Shown: one piece after another, positions 1-4,584 of the stretch
Layout of the letters: every line of letters starts with the position of its first letter
Position numbering within the stretch: the stretch's first letter is position 1
Assembly (NCBI GenBank): GCA_038880255.1
Contig: JAVZSA010000055.1
Location: 1-6,066 of the forward strand
Direction of reading: 5' to 3'
From: ARK-15 sp038880255
GTDB lineage: Archaea > Thermoplasmatota > Thermoplasmata > Thermoplasmatales > ARK-15
Length of the DNA: 6,066 bases
The notes under the pieces: model-generated
Databases searched by the model: none
Told to the model about the DNA's origin: nothing
The model's input: the letters and a program-made list of their open reading frames with translations, nothing else
Made by a program: the position numbers and the translations under genes

Positions 1-12
1 CTTAAAAATTCA

Positions 13-40
13 GAAAAGTTAAATAATGAGAATTTATAAT
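13..40 (+). promoter_or_regulatory. Candidate archaeal promoter of the L44e operon
   Basis: Two AT-rich boxes precede the operon: a purine-rich BRE-like GAAAAG followed by TTAAATAA (13-26), and TTTATAAT (33-40). With the usual archaeal spacing of about 26 nt from TATA centre to transcript start, the first would start RNA near 48 and leave a short leader containing the ribosome binding site. The second would start RNA at about 62-63, inside that site. The first is therefore preferred. This is inferred from spacing only; the AT-rich background makes chance matches likely, and an upstream gene could instead drive the operon. Confidence 0.35.
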
Positions 41-59
41 CCACAGGTAAACATTTAAA

Positions 60-64
60 AGGTG
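60..64 (+). promoter_or_regulatory. Ribosome binding site of L44e, start-deciding
   Basis: AGGTG matches part of the archaeal consensus GGAGGTGAT that pairs with the 16S rRNA 3' end. It lies 7 nt before the ATG at 72 but 13 nt before the alternative in-frame ATG at 78, so it favours the upstream start. Confidence 0.6.
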
Positions 65-71
65 TATTAGG

Positions 72-356
72 ATGAAAATGCCTACAAAAGTAAAAAGGTA
101 CTGTCCTTACTGTAAAAGGCACACAATTCATGAAATAGAGAGAGTTAAGAAAAGAAAAGCGAGCGAATTGAAATGGGGCCAAAGAAGATTCAGAAGAGTT
201 ACTTCAGGTTACGGTGGATTTCCAAGACCAAAATTTGAAGGTAGGGAAAAACCTACAAAGAGAATTAACATAAGGTATAGGTGCACAGTCTGCCATAGAG
301 CACATACTGTTCCAATGTGGAGGGCTAAGAAATTTGAGCTCGTGGAGGTAGAATAA
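72..356 (+). CDS. rpl44e: Large ribosomal subunit protein L44e (eL42)
   Basis: This is a 94-residue component of the archaeal/eukaryotic 50S subunit that sits near the E site in known ribosome structures. Two CxxC pairs, C11/C14 (CPYCKRHT) and C71/C74 (CTVCHRAH), form the zinc ribbon. Between them is a very basic segment and the glycine-rich GYGGFPRPK stretch (46-54), typical of the family loop that reaches the tRNA exit site. The length is normal. The start at 72 gives the common archaeal opening MKMP and is properly spaced from AGGTG at 60-64; the ATG at 78 is a weaker alternative. It is first in a tight operon, with the S27e gene 1 nt after its stop. The identification is secure. Confidence 0.97.
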   Translation: MKMPTKVKRYCPYCKRHTIHEIERVKKRKASELKWGQRRFRRVTSGYGGFPRPKFEGREKPTKRINIRYRCTVCHRAHTVPMWRAKKFELVEVE

Positions 357-357
357 A

Positions 358-555
358 ATGGAAAAGGAATTCAAAGTACCTAAGGATCTTGAAAAAAAGT
401 TCATAAAAATAAAGTGTAAGGATTGTGGAAATGAGGAAATTACATATATTAGGGGTAGTACTACTGTTTTATGTACAGTTTGTGGTTCTACCCTTGCAAT
501 ACCCACAGGTGGGAAATTACTCATTAAGGGTGAAATTACGGGGACCTTTGAATGA
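358..555 (+). CDS. rps27e: Small ribosomal subunit protein S27e (eS27)
   Basis: This is a 65-residue zinc-ribbon protein of the archaeal/eukaryotic 30S subunit. The zinc ligands are C20/C23 (CKDC) and C39/C42 (CTVC), followed by the characteristic GSTLAIPTGGK segment (43-53). Length is normal for archaeal members. The start is supported by a strong GGAGGT at 344-349, 8 nt before the ATG and inside the end of the L44e gene. Its TGA stop overlaps the next gene's ATG in an ATGA junction at 552-555, implying translational coupling to aIF2-alpha. The L44e-S27e-aIF2-alpha order is widespread in archaea, and nothing about the protein is unusual. Confidence 0.97.
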   Translation: MEKEFKVPKDLEKKFIKIKCKDCGNEEITYIRGSTTVLCTVCGSTLAIPTGGKLLIKGEITGTFE

Positions 556-1316
556 AGAGGGAATATCCTGAAGTTGGTGATCTCGTAATTGGAACAATTG
601 AATCTGTTAAAGATTATGGTGCGTTTGTTGATTTGGATGAATACCCTGGTAAGAAGGGCTTTATCCATGTAAGTGAAGTAGCTTCAGGATGGATAAAATA
701 TATTAGGGATTTTGTGAGAGAGGGGCAAAAGGTAGTTTGTCAAGTAATTGACATAAACAAGGAAAAGGGGCATATTGACCTTTCATTAAAAAGGGTAAAC
801 GAGCATCAGAGAAGGGAAAAGGTGCAGGAATGGAAGAATGAACAAAAGGCGAGAAAATTGTTGGAAATAGTTAAGCAAAAATCTGGAGAGAATATTGATC
901 TTGATAAAATTTCTGAATCATTAGAAAACAATTATGGAACGTTATATGCTGCATTTGAAACTGCATCCTTTGAACCAGAAGAATTTAGAAAAGAAAATCA
1001 GGGTGAATGGGTAAATAAATTTATAGAGGTGGCAAAGGAGAACATACTGCCACCGGAAGTAAAGATCTCGGGTTTTGTTGAACTTGGATTAAATTCTAAG
1101 GATGCTATTGATCACATCAAGGATGCTTTAATTAAAATACATAAACCTGAGGAGGGTGTGACAGTTCAGTATACTGGGGCACCAAGATACAGAATTATTG
1201 TTGTAGCCCCAGATTATAAAACTGCAGAGGAAAAGTTGAGACAGGCAGCAAATACTGTGGTAGATCAAATAAAAAGATTGGGAGGGCATGCAGAATTTTT
1301 AAGGAAGGTGGAATGA
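552..1316 (+). CDS. eif2a: Translation initiation factor aIF2 subunit alpha
   Basis: This is the alpha subunit of the heterotrimeric factor that brings initiator Met-tRNA to the 30S subunit. The 254 residues show the three expected parts: an S1-type OB fold (about 8-82, with DYGAFVDLDEYPGKKGFIHV and HIDLSLKRV), a helical middle domain (about 85-170), and an alpha/beta C-terminal domain (about 172-254) that in the family binds the gamma subunit. The SEVASGWIKYIRD segment (41-53) lies where eukaryotic eIF2-alpha carries its regulatory Ser51; S41 and S45 are nearby, but phosphorylation here is only a possibility. The ATG overlaps the S27e stop by 4 nt and is preceded only by a weak GGGG at 540-543, so reinitiation by terminating ribosomes is likely. 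Length is normal. Confidence 0.97.
   Translation: MKREYPEVGDLVIGTIESVKDYGAFVDLDEYPGKKGFIHVSEVASGWIKYIRDFVREGQKVVCQVIDINKEKGHIDLSLKRVNEHQRREKVQEWKNEQKARKLLEIVKQKSGENIDLDKISESLENNYGTLYAAFETASFEPEEFRKENQGEWVNKFIEVAKENILPPEVKISGFVELGLNSKDAIDHIKDALIKIHKPEEGVTVQYTGAPRYRIIVVAPDYKTAEEKLRQAANTVVDQIKRLGGHAEFLRKVE
1306..1310 (+). promoter_or_regulatory. Ribosome binding site for TTG-started nop10
   Basis: AGGTG at the end of the aIF2-alpha gene lies 7 nt before the TTG at 1318, the same motif and spacing used for L44e. The nearby ATG at 1313 opens a frame that stops after two codons, so this site supports the TTG as the real start of nop10. Confidence 0.6.
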
Positions 1317-1317
1317 G

Positions 1318-1488
1318 TTGAAAACAAGGATAAAAAAATGCCCAAAATGCAAAACATACACACTTAAGGATTTTTGTCCAAAGTGTGGCAATGCTACAGT
1401 TTATATAGCACCACCGCGTTTTTCCCCTGTGGACAAATATGGAGAATATAGAAGAAAATTTAAAATGGAGGTAGGAAAAAATGGATAA
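1318..1488 (+). CDS. nop10: Box H/ACA ribonucleoprotein subunit Nop10
   Basis: This 56-residue protein begins at a TTG codon and is easily missed by ATG-only gene finding. Nop10 bridges Cbf5 and the guide RNA in the archaeal H/ACA particle that makes pseudouridine in rRNA. The zinc ribbon is visible as C8/C11 (CPKC) and C20/C23 (CPKC). It is followed by the diagnostic APPRFSPVDKYGEYRR (31-46), which in structures packs against Cbf5. Length is typical. The TTG lies 1 nt after the aIF2-alpha stop and 7 nt after AGGTG; no in-frame ATG could encode the zinc ribbon. Its end overlaps the PAC2 gene by 8 nt. The aIF2-alpha-nop10-PAC2 order recurs in archaea and supports the call. Confidence 0.95.
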   Translation: MKTRIKKCPKCKTYTLKDFCPKCGNATVYIAPPRFSPVDKYGEYRRKFKMEVGKNG

Positions 1489-2236
1489 TGTTTTGGTTAA
1501 AATTTACAAAAAACCAAGGTTGAAGGATCCAATATTGATAGAGGGATTGCCGGGAGTGGGTAATGTTGGTAAATTAGCTGCAGAATATCTTGTATCAAAG
1601 TTGAATGCTGAGAAGTTTGCGGAAATATATTCGAAATACTTTCCACCACAGGTATTAATAAATGAAAATGGGACAATATATTTGGTAAAGAATGAATTAT
1701 ACTATTATAAAACTAAGGGAAAGAATGATTTGATATTTCTCATTGGCGATTATCAAGGTCTTTCAAATGAAGGGCAGTTTGAACTATCTTATAGGGTACT
1801 GGAGATTGCAAAAATGATGAATGTAAAAATGATCTATACTTTAGGTGGATTTGGAACAGGACAGCTTACAGATCAACCAAGGGTCTTCGGAGCAGCAACA
1901 AATAATGAACTTGTTGAAACATTAAAATCGTTTAATGTTGTATTTTCAACAGGCGAACCAAGTAATGGAATTGTGGGTGCAGCAGGTCTATTGCTTGGTC
2001 TTGGGATGAACTTTTTTGATATGGATGGAGTATGCTTGATGGGTGAAACATCAGGCTATTTTACAGATCCAAAGGGTGCGATGGCAGTTCTTAAAATCCT
2101 TGTAAGCATCCTTAATATTAATGTGGATTTCAAGGAGATGGAAACAAGAATACAAACATTAAATGAGCTAACACAGAGAGTACAGGAGCAGGTAGAACAA
2201 AGGGAGAAAAAGGAAGATCTTGGATACATAGGTTGA
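1481..2236 (+). CDS. PAC2-family protein, likely proteasome assembly chaperone (PbaA/PbaB-like)
   Basis: This 251-residue protein belongs to the PAC2 family, whose studied archaeal members (PbaA, PbaB) bind 20S proteasome alpha subunits. Family features are the N-terminal EGLPGVGNVGK (21-31), a hydrophobic core strand with LGGFGTGQLTDQPRV (121-135), GEPSNGIVGAAGLLLGLG (158-175), and MGETSGYFTDPKGA (187-200). A charged, probably coiled-coil tail (about 218-246) ends in LGYIG. The terminal Tyr resembles tails that dock on proteasome alpha rings, but a strict C-terminal HbYX would need Tyr next to last; here it is third from last. The start has a good GGAGGT at 1467-1472, 8 nt upstream and inside nop10. 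Membership is clear; which paralogue it is, and whether it acts on the proteasome, is inferred. Confidence 0.88.
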   Translation: MDNVLVKIYKKPRLKDPILIEGLPGVGNVGKLAAEYLVSKLNAEKFAEIYSKYFPPQVLINENGTIYLVKNELYYYKTKGKNDLIFLIGDYQGLSNEGQFELSYRVLEIAKMMNVKMIYTLGGFGTGQLTDQPRVFGAATNNELVETLKSFNVVFSTGEPSNGIVGAAGLLLGLGMNFFDMDGVCLMGETSGYFTDPKGAMAVLKILVSILNINVDFKEMETRIQTLNELTQRVQEQVEQREKKEDLGYIG

Positions 2237-2247
2237 ATTCTTTTAAG

Positions 2248-2329
2248 CGCGGGGAGAGGGATTTGAACCCTCGAATCCTTTCGGATAACGGCTTAGCAGG
2301 CCGTCGCCCTACCGCTAGGCTATCCCCGC
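2248..2329 (-). tRNA. tRNA-Ser(GCU): tRNA-Ser (anticodon GCU)
   Basis: Read on the - strand, 82 nt fold into a complete type II tRNA without encoded CCA. The acceptor GCGGGGA pairs with TCCCCGC and the discriminator is G. The D stem is GCC/GGC with a possible U13-G22 pair and a loop holding A14, G18G19 and A21. The anticodon stem ACGGC/GCCGT encloses CTGCTAA (anticodon complement at 2295-2297). A long variable arm ATCC-GAAA-GGAT and T arm GAGGG-TTCAAAT-CCCTC complete it. The long variable arm, G discriminator and GCU anticodon identify the serine tRNA reading AGC/AGU. No intron is present. The pair 3:70 is G-C, not the G-U identity pair of tRNA-Ala. The gene converges on the PAC2 gene with an 11-nt gap. 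Confidence 0.98.
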
Positions 2330-2350
2330 TGAATAGGAAAATGTATTAAC

Positions 2351-2366
2351 TATAAATTAATTTTCC
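2351..2366 (-). promoter_or_regulatory. Candidate BRE/TATA promoter of tRNA-Ser
   Basis: On the - strand GGAAAA is followed by TTAATTTATA, a plausible BRE plus TATA box. The box centre is about 25 nt from the mature 5' end of the tRNA (2329), giving a start at or very near that end. The placement fits archaeal tRNA promoters, but the leader would be almost absent. Confidence 0.5.
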
Positions 2367-2371
2367 CTCGG

Positions 2372-3415
2372 ATGCTATATTTGGTTACTACCACAGGGAA
2401 ATGTAACCTTAAATGCAAATATTGCGGTGGATCATTTGATGAGCGAGCAGTTCCCTACAGTATAAAATATGATATTGAAAAGATTGTGAAAATTATTAAT
2501 AATGATGATGAGGCTACAATAGTATATTATGGTGGTGAGCCACTTTTAAACGGGAAATTTATAAGAGATTTAAATTCAAGAATAAATGCAAAGAGAATTG
2601 GAATTCAAACAAATGGTATTCTGGTGAAAAATTATGATAGTGAATTTTGGGAAAAATTTGATTTTGTTCTTCTTTCAATAGATGGTGATAAAGAAAGGAC
2701 AGATAAAAATAGGGGGAATGGTGTTTATGAAAAAGTTATTTCTTCAGCTAAATATTTAAAATCACTTAATCTTGAAATAATTGGTAGAATGACTATAACA
2801 TCTGAAAGTGATATATACAATGATGTAATGCATCTAGTAAACTTAAAAATTTTTGATAAAATTCATTGGCAACTTGATGTTGTTTGGGACAATCGTTGGG
2901 ACCTCAAAAATTACGCAGATAAATCCTATCTCCCAGGAATAAGAAAATTAATGGATGAATTCATTTATTCAATAAAATTGAAAAAAATGCTCAAGATTGT
3001 TCCATTTTTGGGTATATTGAGTGCACATTTTTTTAAACCATTTCAACATTTTCCCTGTGGAGCAGGAAAGAATTCTATTACAATAAACACAGATGGAAGA
3101 GTTTTTGCCTGCCCCATTGCACCTGATTACGATTGGAACAATATTGGCACTCTTGACAAATATAAGGAAATTGAGAAACCAAAATGTGACAATTGTAAAT
3201 ATTTTAGGTATTGTGGTGGAAGATGCCTATTTTCATACATGGAGAAATATTGGGGTGAAGATGGTTTTGATGAAATTTGTTACGTTACAAAGAAAACAAT
3301 AGATATTGTTCTTGAAAGGGTAGAGGAATTAGAATCTCTTTCAGAAGAAGGTATTTTTGATCTTAAGGAATTATATTATGATCCAACATTGGATTCCACT
3401 GAAATAATTCCATGA
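2372..3415 (+). CDS. Radical SAM/SPASM enzyme, putative peptide-modifying
   Basis: This is a 347-residue radical SAM enzyme. CNLKCKYC (C11, C15, C18) binds the SAM-cleaving [4Fe-4S] cluster; YYGGEP (52-57) is the SAM-binding GGE motif, followed by IQTNG (78-82) and LSIDGD. The C-terminus has the full SPASM pattern C229-X12-G-X4-C247, C272-X2-C275-X5-C281-X3-C285, and C303, predicting two auxiliary clusters. Such enzymes usually modify ribosomal peptides or act as anaerobic sulfatase-maturase-like enzymes. The short N-terminus and overall look recall the archaeal AF1577-type family annotated as putative peptide-modifying, but this is from memory. The ATG is the only possible start: an in-frame TGA lies at 2330-2332 and no Shine-Dalgarno precedes it, so the mRNA may be leaderless. 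No substrate peptide gene is nearby, and the substrate is unknown. Confidence 0.88.
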   Translation: MLYLVTTTGKCNLKCKYCGGSFDERAVPYSIKYDIEKIVKIINNDDEATIVYYGGEPLLNGKFIRDLNSRINAKRIGIQTNGILVKNYDSEFWEKFDFVLLSIDGDKERTDKNRGNGVYEKVISSAKYLKSLNLEIIGRMTITSESDIYNDVMHLVNLKIFDKIHWQLDVVWDNRWDLKNYADKSYLPGIRKLMDEFIYSIKLKKMLKIVPFLGILSAHFFKPFQHFPCGAGKNSITINTDGRVFACPIAPDYDWNNIGTLDKYKEIEKPKCDNCKYFRYCGGRCLFSYMEKYWGEDGFDEICYVTKKTIDIVLERVEELESLSEEGIFDLKELYYDPTLDSTEIIP

Positions 3416-3417
3416 TT

Positions 3418-4557
3418 CTAAATTTTTTTAAACTTTTCAATCAATTCATTAAATATATTTTCGAAATTTTCCCTTGGTACATTTATCATAAAGCCTATTT
3501 TCCCACCACCTTTTAAATTTTTTTCCTTTAAAAATTCAATTAAATGAAGATCCTGTCCTGTGGAATTAAATATGTTAATTCTTTCGAGAGATTTTCTACC
3601 TACAATTACAATGCATTTTTCATTTTCAATTAATGAATGAGCCTTTTTCTCAATAGCCCTAATCTCTCCCAATTCTTCAATAGTATAATATATTGGAAAT
3701 TTTACATTCTCAATTTTATTAAAATTGAACATTCTTTCTGTCAATTCATAATAATTTTCTTTTAATAAATCAAGATTTTCTTTCATTGTTTTTATCTTAT
3801 TGTATGCATTTTCAAATTCATTTAGAAAATGATTAATCCTTCTCATTTCATTTTTTTCTCTTTCAATCTCTTTAACAGCTTCTTCTGAAACAAGAAAAAT
3901 TATTTCATTATACTTTGATCTTTTCAATCTTTTTATGTGTATTCTTTCAATTTCACCAGTGGATCTTACATGAATGCCAGAACATGCTGATGAATCAAAG
4001 TTTCCAACATTAACTATTCTTACTTCTTCCTCCTTTATCCTTTCTCTTCTTATTCTAGTTTCTCCCACATCCTCCAATTTCTTTATTTCGGTTGTTACAT
4101 TCAAATTTCTCATTATTATGGAGTTTGCAATTTCCTCAGCCTTTTCAATATTGTCAAGCGTTACTTCACCTTCAACAAATAAAACAGATTCTGGTATTGA
4201 AAATTCTACTTTTACAAATTTTACAGGCATAACATTTTCTAAGGACTTGTAAAATATGTGTTCCCCAGTATGTGATTTCATCAAATAATATCTTCTTTTC
4301 CAATCAATCTCAATTTTCCCACTTGTTCCAATTTCTCCATCAATTGGTTTTACCTTATGCCATATTCCATCATCAAGTTTTTTAACTTCTGTAATTTCAG
4401 CTACAAATCCTTCACCCTTGAAAATGCCTATATCGTATGGTTGTCCACCACCACCAGGATAAAATATTGTATCGTCAAACTTTAACAAATCTCCTTTTTT
4501 TGAAATTACTTTCACTTCCATTTCCCTTAGGTATGGTTCTTGATAAAATTTAAACAT
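3418..4557 (-). CDS. alaX: AlaX-type alanyl-tRNA editing protein, long form (AlaX-L)
   Basis: This is a stand-alone relative of the alanyl-tRNA synthetase editing domain, expected to hydrolyse Ser-tRNA(Ala) in trans. The N-terminal barrel carries DDTIFYPGGGGQPYDIG (28-44); its Thr (T30) is the conserved residue implicated in substrate recognition in studied AlaX. Zinc ligands are H96/H100 (HTGEH) and C192/H196 (CSGIH). After about residue 225 comes a charged helical, probably coiled-coil stretch (to about 285). A DHHA1-like domain with KGGGKIG (349-355) follows, resembling the C-terminal part of AlaRS and defining the long AlaX class. The 379-residue length fits. No Shine-Dalgarno precedes the ATG; TAAATTATT (4576-4584) is suitably placed for a leaderless transcript. 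The gene is very AT-rich in parts (12 G+C of 60 at 3421-3480). Confidence 0.93.
   Translation of the reverse strand: MFKFYQEPYLREMEVKVISKKGDLLKFDDTIFYPGGGGQPYDIGIFKGEGFVAEITEVKKLDDGIWHKVKPIDGEIGTSGKIEIDWKRRYYLMKSHTGEHIFYKSLENVMPVKFVKVEFSIPESVLFVEGEVTLDNIEKAEEIANSIIMRNLNVTTEIKKLEDVGETRIRRERIKEEEVRIVNVGNFDSSACSGIHVRSTGEIERIHIKRLKRSKYNEIIFLVSEEAVKEIEREKNEMRRINHFLNEFENAYNKIKTMKENLDLLKENYYELTERMFNFNKIENVKFPIYYTIEELGEIRAIEKKAHSLIENEKCIVIVGRKSLERINIFNSTGQDLHLIEFLKEKNLKGGGKIGFMINVPRENFENIFNELIEKFKKI
3423..3429 (+). terminator. Oligo-T tract after the radical SAM gene
   Basis: A run of seven T begins 8 nt after the radical SAM stop codon, followed by further T-rich sequence. T tracts on the coding strand can terminate archaeal RNA polymerase without a hairpin. 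The tract lies inside the 3' end of the convergent alaX gene, where it encodes lysines and asparagine-like AT-rich codons, so it may be only compositional. Confidence 0.35.
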
Positions 4558-4562
4558 AAAGG

Positions 4563-4583
4563 AAAAAATTATTTTAATAATTT
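4563..4583 (-). terminator. AT-only inverted repeat and T6 after the transporter gene
   Basis: An 8-bp perfect inverted repeat with a 2-nt loop (4566-4583) overlaps the transporter stop codon and runs, on the - strand, into six T (4568-4563). It could help end the transporter transcript before alaX. All stem pairs are A-T, so the hairpin would be unstable, and such repeats arise by chance in this composition. Confidence 0.22.
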
Positions 4584-4584
4584 A
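4576..4584 (-). promoter_or_regulatory. Candidate TATA box for alaX
   Basis: On the - strand TAAATTATT is centred about 23-25 nt before the alaX ATG, the distance expected for a leaderless archaeal transcript, and alaX has no Shine-Dalgarno. The box overlaps the stop codon of the transporter gene. The surrounding DNA is nearly all A and T, so the match is weak evidence. Confidence 0.25.

Noticed and set aside
1..71. Tail of an upstream gene
   Set aside because: The stretch is AT-rich, with no recognisable peptide and several stops; promoter elements and the L44e ribosome binding site explain it better.
204..668. Open frame of 154 codons on the - strand
   Set aside because: It lies antisense to the L44e, S27e and aIF2-alpha genes, shows no recognisable motif, and is explained as a shadow of well-identified genes.
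1313..1321. ATG as a possible start of nop10
   Set aside because: The frame reads ATG AGT TGA and stops at once; the TTG at 1318 opens the Nop10 frame.
2248..2329. A tRNA on the + strand at the same place
   Set aside because: The + strand lacks the conserved GG of the D loop and the TTCAAAT T loop; only the - strand gives a standard tRNA.
3093..3302. Open frame of 69 codons on the + strand, considered as a possible substrate peptide of the radical SAM enzyme
   Set aside because: It is a shifted-frame shadow of the SPASM region itself, has a single cysteine-poor composition and no ribosome binding site.
3974..4252. Open frame of 92 codons antisense to alaX
   Set aside because: The Ser/Thr/Phe-rich translation is what Lys/Glu-rich coding DNA gives on the opposite strand; the alaX frame contains all family motifs.
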